NCBI GenBank assembly: GCA_016716405.1
Contig: JADJWK010000001.1
Span: 2,294,001-2,358,000, forward strand
Source of the DNA: Candidatus Melainabacteria bacterium
Lineage (GTDB): Bacteria; Cyanobacteriota; Vampirovibrionia; Obscuribacterales; Obscuribacteraceae
Length of the DNA: 64,000 nucleotides
Reading direction: 5' to 3'
Positions 36,676 to 44,217 of the stretch are shown here, in pieces. The position numbers were made by a program, and so were the translations under genes. Under the pieces are notes generated by a model, which was not told the origin of the DNA, made no database searches, and saw only the letters and a program-made list of their open reading frames with translations. Each line of letters opens with the position of its first letter. The first letter of the stretch is position 1.

Positions 36676-37364
36676 GCAGAAATTCGAATATCGTGGCATT
36701 GCTTTTCATGATCGTTCTGGGATTTGCCCAGCCCGGCACGGCCAAGGAGATGCCTTCTCCCGAGCAGGCACTTGCCGAGTTGAAGGCGGGCAATGCAAGA
36801 TATCTCGAGGGTGTCAGCAAACATCCCCGGATCGATCCGGCAAGCCGTCTCAAGACAGCCAGGTTCGGGCAGAAGCCTATCGCCAGCGTGCTCAGTTGCG
36901 CCGACGCCAGGGTGCCGGTGGAGCTGATCTTCGACAAGGGCTTCGGCGAGCTATTTGTCGTGCGGGTAGCGGGCAATGTCTGCAAGACCGCCGAGCTCGC
37001 TTCTCTGGAGTTCGGAGCTCTCTATCTGGGCACGCCTCTTATAGTAGTTCTCGGGCACAGCGAGTGCGGCGCAGTCAAGGCAGCGATTTCGGAGGCCGAG
37101 CTGAAAGGCTCCCTGCCCCTTCTGGTTGATGTGATCAGACCGGCGGTGGCAAGAGCCAGGAAGAAGAGCCCTGATGCAAAGGCAGATGACCTGACGGACA
37201 GGGCCATCGAAGAGAATGTCCGGCTTTCCATCGAATCGATCTTGAAGAGCCCCGGCATCAAAAAGGCTGTGGATGCGAAGAAGCTCCTGGTTGTCGGCGC
37301 CATTCGCGATCTGAAATCAGGAAAGATCACATGGCTTCCCCAGTCAAGCTCGGATCGCCGCTAG
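36672..37364 (+). CDS. Exported beta-carbonic anhydrase
   Basis: A 230-residue enzyme that interconverts CO2 and bicarbonate. The zinc ligands are visible: Cys in SCADARVP, His and Cys in LGHSECGAV. The Asp-Arg pair of the active site is also in SCADARVP. An N-terminal signal peptide (IVALLFMIVLGFAQPGTA) sends it across the inner membrane. The start overlaps the stop of the AraC/methyltransferase gene by four bases, with GAGGAG just upstream. Coupling to a DNA-repair regulator is unexpected and may just reflect gene packing. Confidence 0.93.
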   Translation: MSRNSNIVALLFMIVLGFAQPGTAKEMPSPEQALAELKAGNARYLEGVSKHPRIDPASRLKTARFGQKPIASVLSCADARVPVELIFDKGFGELFVVRVAGNVCKTAELASLEFGALYLGTPLIVVLGHSECGAVKAAISEAELKGSLPLLVDVIRPAVARARKKSPDAKADDLTDRAIEENVRLSIESILKSPGIKKAVDAKKLLVVGAIRDLKSGKITWLPQSSSDRR

Positions 37365-37406
37365 CCTACCCGGGCGGAAAACAGAAAGCGGTGTAAACTG
37401 GTCTCG

Positions 37407-38417
37407 ATGAGATCTTTGCGCTTCCCGGCTATTGTCGCTATTCCGGTCATCATGATCATTGTTTCCGGCGCTGACGCCAGCCGGGCTGCAGAGTCTGTTC
37501 CGGCCTGGAAACAAGAGCTTCAGCTGGCTACCGGCAAGGTCCTGGCCGATGACCAGAAAGAAGCACTGGGCCATATTCATCGTGCGCTCAGGCTGGCAAA
37601 CGGCGAGAATCTGGCTGATTCCAGGGACGCCTTTGTCGAAATCCTCCGGGAACTCGCCGCTATCTATGAGGAGCTTGGCCTTGACGATCGGGCCGGGATG
37701 GTGGGTGATCTTCTTCTTACCCCGGCGGCAGATCCGACAGACTCTCCTCTTCTTCGAGAGCACAAATTAGCGGTGAGACGTCTGGCCGTTCTCGATGCCG
37801 CCGATGGGATCGCGGCATCAGACTACGTTCTTGCCGATATTCTCTATTCGTCCCTTCTACCCAGCCCCACCATGGTGGAGCGAATATTCAACCAGGATGC
37901 CACCGCCGACGAGTTCGAGATCAAAATAGTCGATCGTCTGGTTCGTCTCTATCTGGCTCATGACGATGCGGATCGTGCCCGGTCGCTGGTCGAGAGAATG
38001 ATCGTGGAGGTGAAAGCCCTGGCCTCCAGCAATCCGGATCGGGAAGCAGGAAAGTTGAAACTGGCCGTGCTCGATTGCGATCTGGCTCTGGTGCTGGCGG
38101 CCGATAAGCAGTTGAAAAGCGCCGATCGCTTGCTTTCCCGGAGTGCTGTCATGGTGCAGAGACACCTCGGTCCGGACAATCCGCAGCTCGCCACGATTTA
38201 TGCTGATCTCGGCTCCATTAGCGCCCGGCGCGAGCGCTGGCCGGAGGCAGTGTCACGTTATCGCCATGCTCTAAAGATCGCCGAGCGTGCCTTTCATGTG
38301 CGGACGGCTACGAGAAAAGCGATTCTCGAATCCTATAGCCGGGCGCTTTTCCGGGCGCACCAGCGCAAGGAAGCGGAGAGAAGAGCTCTGGAAGCGAGGC
38401 TGCTCGTCCCAGATTGA
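37407..38417 (+). CDS. Secreted TPR-repeat protein
   Basis: A 336-residue exported helical protein. The signal peptide is at 1-28, then degenerate TPR units, the clearest near the C-terminus (LATIYADLGSISARRERWPEAVSRYRHALKIAERAF). No other domain. TPR solenoids bind proteins; the partner is not evident. It starts 42 bp after carbonic anhydrase on the same strand. Confidence 0.78.
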   Translation: MRSLRFPAIVAIPVIMIIVSGADASRAAESVPAWKQELQLATGKVLADDQKEALGHIHRALRLANGENLADSRDAFVEILRELAAIYEELGLDDRAGMVGDLLLTPAADPTDSPLLREHKLAVRRLAVLDAADGIAASDYVLADILYSSLLPSPTMVERIFNQDATADEFEIKIVDRLVRLYLAHDDADRARSLVERMIVEVKALASSNPDREAGKLKLAVLDCDLALVLAADKQLKSADRLLSRSAVMVQRHLGPDNPQLATIYADLGSISARRERWPEAVSRYRHALKIAERAFHVRTATRKAILESYSRALFRAHQRKEAERRALEARLLVPD

Positions 38418-38419
38418 GA

Positions 38420-38743
38420 TCAGGCTTCGATCACCCGGCTCTCTTTCTGCTGGCCGTGCATGCAGGACCGGCAGTAGACAGGCTTGATACCGCTTGGCTT
38501 GAAGGGGACATAGACAAGGGCTTTGCAATCCAGGCAGAAAAGGGCTGTCAAAGGCCGCTTCCTGCCGTTGCGCGAATACCGCTCCACTCTTCTGATTGTG
38601 CGGCAGTTGTGACAGCGCCTGGGTGTCTCCATGAGGTTGTAGCGCCTGAAAAATTCCTGCTCGGCGGAGCTGAACAGGAAGCTCGCTCCGCAGTCGCTGC
38701 ACCCCAGGTAAAGATCGCAACCGCCGCTAGTAATGCTTTTCAT
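38420..38743 (-). CDS. Double zinc-ribbon protein (zf-trcl-like)
   Basis: A 107-residue protein with four CxxC pairs. The first half follows the zf-trcl pattern: CDLYLGCSDCGASFLFSSAE, then RRCHNCR. The second half has FCLDCKALVYVPFKP and PVYCRSC. These bind zinc, probably two ions. Such small proteins are common in Chloroflexi, Cyanobacteria and relatives and are of unknown function, possibly RNA or protein binding. AAAGG lies upstream of the ATG at 38743. Confidence 0.88.
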   Translation of the reverse strand: MKSITSGGCDLYLGCSDCGASFLFSSAEQEFFRRYNLMETPRRCHNCRTIRRVERYSRNGRKRPLTALFCLDCKALVYVPFKPSGIKPVYCRSCMHGQQKESRVIEA

Positions 38744-38860
38744 CGCCTTTCTCCTCGACTCTTGCTGGTGCGATAACGTGCCATGAGTTTGCGCCCGCGG
38801 CCACTAAAGCAGGGTTAACAGGAGATGAGATAAATGCCAGAGAATGGTTGTATATGGCTT

Positions 38861-39379
38861 CTATATGTCGACTTTTCCCGGAGGTGCGTTTCTTTCGATG
38901 AAGAAAAGCCGGAAGGTCTCTGCTTCGCCGATTACACGGCTCATTTCCCGGAAGCAGAAGAAAATGAAAAAGGTGACTAAAAAGGCGAGCTCGTGAGAGG
39001 CGGCGCAGAGCCAGAATTTGAGCGGCTCGGTGATATGCTCCAGGGGCGAGGGGCGGTGCATCACCCGGTCCTCGGCATGGAGAATGAAATTGACCAGGAT
39101 GGTGAAAAAGACTGTCTTATAGAGCACCGGAACGATCAGGGGTTTTGTCCTGAATCTGTTGGCTATGGGCAACTTCTCGAGGACGAAGACGAATTTGCCC
39201 AGACCTGCCGCCGCCAGAAGAGCAGTTATGTAAGAGGCCATGAAGTCGTTCTCGGAGCAGGCTACCAGCAAGGTCGTGCATTTGAAAGTTTGCAGAACCA
39301 GGAAGACCAGGGCGAGGTAGCAGATGACACCGCCTACCTCGACGAGCTCGTGCAGGAGTTTCTGCTTCAGGTCTTCCAC
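38861..39379 (-). CDS. Four-helix membrane protein at the end of MNIO locus A
   Basis: A 172-residue protein with four hydrophobic helices (about 17-33, 45-65, 85-105, 125-145). The GTG start at 39379 has GGAGG eight bases upstream and overlaps the previous gene by 13 bp, so it belongs to the same operon. I recognise no family. As the last gene of a DUF692 operon with a Cys-rich membrane protein, it could take part in export or membrane retention of the product; this is inference only. Confidence 0.75.
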   Translation of the reverse strand: MEDLKQKLLHELVEVGGVICYLALVFLVLQTFKCTTLLVACSENDFMASYITALLAAAGLGKFVFVLEKLPIANRFRTKPLIVPVLYKTVFFTILVNFILHAEDRVMHRPSPLEHITEPLKFWLCAASHELAFLVTFFIFFCFREMSRVIGEAETFRLFFIERNAPPGKVDI

Positions 39380-39810
39380 GGCAGGAGCCTCCGGCTGGCG
39401 GATTTGAAGCGCCTGTAGAGCCGACCGGCCCGGCCGCGGAGGCGGAGATCCTTGCCCTTCACCATATACGCGGCGTCGAAGCGAGCGATTTCTACAAGTT
39501 GCTCTGCCGTCAGGGAGCGGGTTCTCTCGAGATAACGGGCGAAGAGCCTGCCGTCGAGAAGGGCGCCCGAGACAGGCGCGCCGCGTTGCCGGCAGTAGTC
39601 CGGAAAGCGCGCCTGAATTCGCGGGTCGGCGAAAAGTCCGGGCCAGGTCCTGGCCGCCGCCCGCGATCGCTTGCGAGCCAGAGATTGCCGGACCGCATCG
39701 ATAGCGGTTTCGTCGAAACCTGCCGGGGTCTCTCCATCTTTCAGAAGGGCCCTGACCAGTCGGGCCTGCTTCTCTGCTATGATCCGCTCGCTTTTCTCAG
39801 GCACAGGCAT
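39367..39810 (-). CDS. Small basic protein in MNIO locus A (SCO6045-like)
   Basis: A 147-residue, Arg-rich helical protein. It overlaps the end of the DUF692 gene by 14 bp and the following membrane-protein gene by 13 bp. Features: QARLVRALLKDGETPAGFDE near the start, WPGLFADPRIQARFPDYCRQ in the middle. The pattern resembles the small SCO6045-type proteins that accompany DUF692 genes, and it may be the substrate-binding partner of the MNIO enzyme, as DUF2063 proteins are elsewhere. That role is inferred from position and size. Confidence 0.78.
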   Translation of the reverse strand: MPVPEKSERIIAEKQARLVRALLKDGETPAGFDETAIDAVRQSLARKRSRAAARTWPGLFADPRIQARFPDYCRQRGAPVSGALLDGRLFARYLERTRSLTAEQLVEIARFDAAYMVKGKDLRLRGRAGRLYRRFKSASRRLLPWKT

Positions 39811-40633
39811 ATTCTCTCGAGAGAGCCTCCTCGATGCTGTCGAGCTCGGCGAAGAGTTCGAGCTGGCCGGGAAAGCAATCGTCTCTTTCGAGCATCGCCG
39901 GGACGCCCGGCAGACTCCCGGCGATGGCGGCGAGCAGGCGAAGAACCGAGTCGGGCAGCGGGTGGGCGTGGGTGTCGTGATAGAGACCTTTTTTCATGGT
40001 GCCCCCCGCCACGTGAATATAAGCGATTTTCGATGCTGGAAGTCTCTCGACATACTCGAGCGGGTCGAATCCATGGTTGAGGGCATTGGCATGGAGGTTC
40101 GAGATATCGAGAAGGAGCCTGGCGTCTGTCTCCCGGGTCAGTCTCGCGAGAAATTCGGGCTCCTCCATGGTGTTGTCCGGCCATTCGAAAAGGGAGGCGA
40201 TATTCTCCAGGACCAGGGGGCGAGAGAGCCTGGTGGATGCGAAGTTGATATTTCTGACCAGGAGAGCCAGCATGGCTTCGGTTCTTTCTACCGGAAGCAG
40301 ATGGTGGGTCTCCAGGCCGGCCGCGCGGACGAATGCGATATGCTCGCTTATGAGCGCCGCATCATAGATACGAGCCAGGCGATCGAGGCTGGCCAGGCGG
40401 CTTTCGTCGGGAAGCCCGGCGCTTCCCAGAGAAAGCGAGACGCCATGGATCGCTACACCGACGCCCTTTTTTTTGAGCGCTGCGATCTCTTCCCGGGGTT
40501 GCTCATCCAGACGATGATTCTCCGCCAAGAGCTCTATGAAGCCCAGGTTCTCACGACGCTCAAGGTGCATGGCCAGCTCCGGGCGCCAGCCGGCGCCGGG
40601 ACCGCGCCGGGCGATGGCCGGGTCATCTCTCAA
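39797..40633 (-). CDS. DUF692/MNIO family oxidative enzyme (locus A)
   Basis: A 278-residue TIM-barrel protein of the multinuclear non-heme iron oxidase family, which modifies cysteines in peptide substrates. I set the start at a TTG at 40633, inside the stop of the upstream gene (TTGA overlap); sequence before it is only the other gene in another frame. Metal-binding and active-site segments are present: HGVSLSLGS, ISEHIAF, VLENIAS, LLLDISNLHANALNHG, YIHVAGG and YHDTHAHPLPD. Substrate candidate is the Gly/Cys-rich tail of the protein encoded directly upstream. Confidence 0.92.
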   Translation of the reverse strand: MRDDPAIARRGPGAGWRPELAMHLERRENLGFIELLAENHRLDEQPREEIAALKKKGVGVAIHGVSLSLGSAGLPDESRLASLDRLARIYDAALISEHIAFVRAAGLETHHLLPVERTEAMLALLVRNINFASTRLSRPLVLENIASLFEWPDNTMEEPEFLARLTRETDARLLLDISNLHANALNHGFDPLEYVERLPASKIAYIHVAGGTMKKGLYHDTHAHPLPDSVLRLLAAIAGSLPGVPAMLERDDCFPGQLELFAELDSIEEALSREYACA

Positions 40634-41535
40634 CCGCCGCACCCCCCGCAGCCGCCGCCGCATCCCCCACCGCAGCCGCTTCCGCAACTGCTGCAACCGC
40701 TGCTGCTGCAATTCGATCGTACCGGGGGCTGGAAGAACTGAGCCGCTCCTGAAGAAGAGCCGACCAGCACAGGCATGCCGAAAAGGGCCACGGCCAGGGC
40801 TGCGTCCGCTCCGGTGAGAGTCTGGCTTGCCGCCGAGAAAGTGGTGCGCAGACCGGTATTTCGTTTTTTCGATTCTTCCAGGACCCTGTCTCCGAGATGA
40901 CTGCGAAGCAGCTTTTTCTTTGCGGCATACCAGGCTAAGACAAGAGAGATGCCACAGAGAAGAACCAGAAAAGTAACCGGCTTGCCCCGGGACGCCCCGA
41001 TCATGATCTTGGGAATGCCGAGGAAAAGAGGTGGCGCGAGCCAGAGCAGAATAGTGGCGGCTTTGATCAGGGCGAAACGCTCGACACTGACCAGAAGTCC
41101 GAGCCTGTCGAGACGCCGTCTCATCTTCTCCATGGGGACTTTGAAGCGGCTTCGATAAGAGCGCAGGTCGGACCAGGAAGAGGCATTGGCAAGGGAGAGG
41201 ATCTTGTTGTCCAGCTCCAGGGCGTTTTCGTCCGCCTCGTTGGCCGGCGTCTCCCCGATCTCCAGATCCCGGTTTACCGAGGCGGTGATGCTTGAGCCGC
41301 TCTCGTCGATGGAAAGGAGCTGGCGATGAATCAGGCTGGCTGCCGCCGCCCTCAGGGCGCCCTCTTCACCTTCGGCGAGATAGCCGACTTCATAGGGATG
41401 CAGATCGGGGCTGTTCGCCCTGTTATCTTGTGGTCTCATGATCTGGTCCAGCACCAGGGTCATTATCCAGGCAGCGAAAGCGGCTCCGCAATAAAGAGCG
41501 AGGAACATCGGTCCCGGGAGATCGTAGAAGTTCAT
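40630..41535 (-). CDS. TIGR04222-like membrane protein with Gly/Cys-rich tail
   Basis: A 301-residue protein. One transmembrane helix lies near 10-30, a cytoplasmic helical part follows, then two helices (about 155-205), a hydrophobic stretch near 240-260, and a tail of about 30 residues carrying seven cysteines in SSGCSSCGSGCGGGCGGGC-like arrangement up to the C-terminus. This plan matches the TIGR04222 family, whose GGCG-rich tails are found beside DUF692 enzymes. The next gene overlaps the stop and encodes such an enzyme. The tail is a good candidate for cysteine modification while still membrane-anchored. ATGA overlap with the nucleotidyltransferase-like gene upstream. Confidence 0.88.
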   Translation of the reverse strand: MNFYDLPGPMFLALYCGAAFAAWIMTLVLDQIMRPQDNRANSPDLHPYEVGYLAEGEEGALRAAAASLIHRQLLSIDESGSSITASVNRDLEIGETPANEADENALELDNKILSLANASSWSDLRSYRSRFKVPMEKMRRRLDRLGLLVSVERFALIKAATILLWLAPPLFLGIPKIMIGASRGKPVTFLVLLCGISLVLAWYAAKKKLLRSHLGDRVLEESKKRNTGLRTTFSAASQTLTGADAALAVALFGMPVLVGSSSGAAQFFQPPVRSNCSSSGCSSCGSGCGGGCGGGCGGCGG

Positions 41536-42299
41536 CGTTTTCTGTCAGGTTCGAGGTCGTTGACCTTGCTGACCGCCCGGTCTACTGATTGCATGAAACG
41601 AGCGTATAGCTCTTTTGCAGGAATGGCGCATTTGCTGTCATGGCGCATGGCAGCCGCCATTGCCAGGGCCTCGCTGTCCAGATCGAAAGCGCTGCTTGCT
41701 GCTGCAAAAGCACAGGCAGTGCTGTTGTCTTGCGGCTCCGCTTTGCCGCTCAGCCTGAGCAGAGCCCGGAGCAGAACCGCCAGGGGAGCGGCTGCTTCGC
41801 TGAGAATGCGAGCCACCATTATCCCGTCGCTTGCCGCCGCGATATAACGCTTGCGCAGCCTCAGGCTGAGATTGCGCAGCTCCTGCTCGAGACGCAGCCT
41901 GAGATGCTCCGGGTCTACTTCGATTGAGCTGAAATAATCCTCGCCGAAGAGCACCAGGTGGAATTCCTTGATATGGAGAAATTTCACGGGAAAGGCGTCG
42001 GCGGAGGTCTTCACCTCGCCGGGGGTGAGGATCATGGTGTCGATTCCGATATTGCGCCAGGCGCTCTTGAGCACCGGGGAGAGAGCGTCGAGGCTTGGCC
42101 CGGCGGCGTCTTTGAGGAGGATGATGAGATTGATGTCGCTCTTGCCTTCGGTATAGCTGCCCCGGGCCACGCCACCGTAGACCACCACACCGGCGAGGTT
42201 GTCTCCGGCCACCCGTTTGAGATCTTCCACCAGGTGGGCCAGGGATTGCTTGACGGTGTCAGGCAGGCTAAGACGCTCGAGAGTCTCTTTGGTATTCAT
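41532..42299 (-). CDS. Nucleotidyltransferase-fold protein in MNIO locus A
   Basis: A 255-residue protein. The ATG at 42299 has GAGG five to six bases upstream. Residues about 38-58 (VVYGGVARGSYTEGKSDINL) match the nucleotidyltransferase motif, normally GS-x9-DxD. Here the first Ser is changed (GG) and the Asp pair reads as SDIN, so catalysis is doubtful. The C-terminal half is helical and may bind substrate, as in antibiotic or MNT/HEPN-like enzymes. Tight overlap with its neighbours places it in the operon. Confidence 0.8.
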   Translation of the reverse strand: MNTKETLERLSLPDTVKQSLAHLVEDLKRVAGDNLAGVVVYGGVARGSYTEGKSDINLIILLKDAAGPSLDALSPVLKSAWRNIGIDTMILTPGEVKTSADAFPVKFLHIKEFHLVLFGEDYFSSIEVDPEHLRLRLEQELRNLSLRLRKRYIAAASDGIMVARILSEAAAPLAVLLRALLRLSGKAEPQDNSTACAFAAASSAFDLDSEALAMAAAMRHDSKCAIPAKELYARFMQSVDRAVSKVNDLEPDRKR

Positions 42300-42306
42300 A
42301 TCGACC

Positions 42307-43488
42307 TCAGGCCAGGATCGCCTCGAGTTTCTCTTGAATGGGAAGACCGGCAACCATAACGCCATCTTTGCCGAGATAGACGTCTATTTCGCTGCGCACC
42401 CCGAATTCGGGCAAATAGATCCCGGGCTCGATGGAAAAGCCTGTGCAGGCGAGAAGAGCGCGCTCGTCCCTGGTCTCGAGATTGTCTATATTGGCGCCGT
42501 TGCCGTGCACTTCCTCGCCTATGGAATGACCGGTGCGGTGCACGAAATATTCGCCATAGCCCTTTTCCTCGATATGCCGGCGGCAGACATCGTCCACCTC
42601 ATAACCGTGGATAGTCTTGCCTTCCGCCGCCGCCTCGCGGACGAAATCGAGAGCGGTGTCGCGAGCGTCCCTGACGATCTCGAAAATCTCATTGTGACGG
42701 TCCGGTATTGATTTGCCGACGAAACAGGTCCAGGTGATATCGCCGTATACCGCGCCCGGGACATTCTTCTGCTTGGCCCAGAGATCGATGAGCAGGAAGT
42801 CGTTTTCCCTGATCTGCTTGTGGACTTCCAGGCTCGGCTGGTAATGAGGGTTGCCGCTGTTCTCGTTGACGGCGACAATAGGCGGCGAATAAGTGGTCAT
42901 CTCGTAGAGATCGAACTTGCCAAGGATGAATTGTTGCAGGTCGTATTCGGTGAGACCGCCACCGCGCTCGAGGGTATCGCGCACATGCACGAAAGCGTCG
43001 TCGACTATGGAGCGGAGTTTGTCCACGGCATATATATGGCTTTCGAGCTGTCTGTCGCTCCAGACCGCCTCGAAGTTCTGTACAAGATCCGCCGAACTCG
43101 TTACAGTCACGCCCAGGGAGCGGATGAGCTCGATGGTGCCGGCGTCCACCCTGGCTACATAGGGAATGGCGTTTCGGGGGCTGTATTGCATGGCGACGGT
43201 TTTGCTTCCGCCGAGAAGCTCGGCGAGTTTCTTCTCCATGTCGCTCCAGCCTACATAGATGAGCTTGGTGCCGGGAAGGGCATCGAGGGAGCCCGATTCG
43301 ATTCGATGGACGAGCTTGCCGGGCTCGCCTTCCGCCGGGATGAAATAGAACCAGCGGCGCGAGAACATATGAGTCTCGGTCAGCTCCAGGGTGGAAAGAG
43401 CGATGGGATCGTTATTCTTGAAGAAGTAGAAGAGCCAGCCGTCGAGACTTCGTCTCTTCAGCTCGGCTTGAATTTCGGCGATTTTCAT
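42307..43488 (-). CDS. M24 family metallopeptidase (Xaa-Pro type)
   Basis: A 393-residue protein with the pita-bread fold of aminopeptidase P/prolidase. All metal ligands are visible in order: Asp in DFLLIDLWAKQ, Asp in VYGDITWTCFVG, His in VHRTGHSIGEEVHG, Glu in FSIEPGIYLPE and Glu in VRSEIDVYL. The N-terminal domain (1-150) is normal. It cleaves Xaa-Pro bonds in peptides. Position at the head of the MNIO operon could mean a role in peptide processing, but these enzymes are also general housekeepers. Confidence 0.93.
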   Translation of the reverse strand: MKIAEIQAELKRRSLDGWLFYFFKNNDPIALSTLELTETHMFSRRWFYFIPAEGEPGKLVHRIESGSLDALPGTKLIYVGWSDMEKKLAELLGGSKTVAMQYSPRNAIPYVARVDAGTIELIRSLGVTVTSSADLVQNFEAVWSDRQLESHIYAVDKLRSIVDDAFVHVRDTLERGGGLTEYDLQQFILGKFDLYEMTTYSPPIVAVNENSGNPHYQPSLEVHKQIRENDFLLIDLWAKQKNVPGAVYGDITWTCFVGKSIPDRHNEIFEIVRDARDTALDFVREAAAEGKTIHGYEVDDVCRRHIEEKGYGEYFVHRTGHSIGEEVHGNGANIDNLETRDERALLACTGFSIEPGIYLPEFGVRSEIDVYLGKDGVMVAGLPIQEKLEAILA

Positions 43489-43508
43489 AACAGTATCGAA
43501 TGTGGTGC

Positions 43509-44006
43509 TCAGGCGCTTTCCGGGTGCTGTTGCATGACCTGGTCGAGAAGCTTGATGAACTCGTTGCGGAAAGTAGCGATGATCCGCTTGAGCTCGGATT
43601 TGGGGGTGACGACCACGACGCCCGCCCGCTGGGAGGCCATGAAATGGCTCAGCTCGGGAAGCTCGACAATGGATACGTCCCCTGAAAAAGTGGAGAATTC
43701 TTCGATCCAGGAGATGGGAGCGCTGAGAAAATGCTGAGGGCGGTTGGCATAGGGGTGGTTGAGAGGCTCCATGGAGCCGTCTTCGTAATAGGCTTGCAGG
43801 GAGCCCGGCACTACCCGGTAAGCTGGCAGCTCGTGACTGGTGGTCTGGTAGAAGCTGAGACCGTCCTGATAGCCCTGAAGCTCGCTGGATAGCCAGATGA
43901 GCTTCTCGTCGGTTATCTTGCCTCGCAGAGCCGGAAGGGCGTCGGGCAGAGCTTTGGTGAAAGTGGTCTGACCCGAGAGCAGCTGTCGTTTGAGTTCCTG
44001 GAACAC
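43509..44006 (-). CDS. AbiTii-like domain protein
   Basis: A 165-residue soluble protein. The GTG start at 44006 has GGAGG five bases upstream. The first 60 residues have the AbiTii-like pattern: a helix (LKRQLLSGQTTFTKALPDAL), then IWLSSELQGYQD and ELPAYRVVPGSLQAYYEDG, matching W--EL-GY and P-YR. AbiTii domains were named from an abortive-infection locus and occur in diverse proteins. The C-terminal half is helical. It is 20 bp before the peptidase gene and so is the first gene of the MNIO locus A run. Role unknown; family call by pattern only. Confidence 0.7.
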   Translation of the reverse strand: MFQELKRQLLSGQTTFTKALPDALPALRGKITDEKLIWLSSELQGYQDGLSFYQTTSHELPAYRVVPGSLQAYYEDGSMEPLNHPYANRPQHFLSAPISWIEEFSTFSGDVSIVELPELSHFMASQRAGVVVVTPKSELKRIIATFRNEFIKLLDQVMQQHPESA

Positions 44007-44176
44007 TGTTGCCTCCGCGGCTAATAGCTACAGATGTATATTATCAACCTTCGCCAACGCCTACATATTCTTGCCAACCGCCTTTTTGGCCAAAACATAA
44101 ATGTTATGAATATTTGCCCGGATCTTAGAGTCGTAGCGTTGACGGTCGCTACTCTTATATGAAAAGCTATGTCTTC

Positions 44177-44202
44177 TTTTGACAACCGATTTTGACAACC
44201 GA
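44177..44202. repeat. Tandem 13-bp direct repeat before the prenyl synthase gene
   Basis: TTTTGACAACCGA occurs twice back to back, perfectly. Each copy contains a TTGACA -35-like hexamer. It ends 15 bp before the proposed ATG at 44218, so it may be an operator or leader element. Confidence 0.85.
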
Positions 44203-44217
44203 AATACCACGAGTCCC

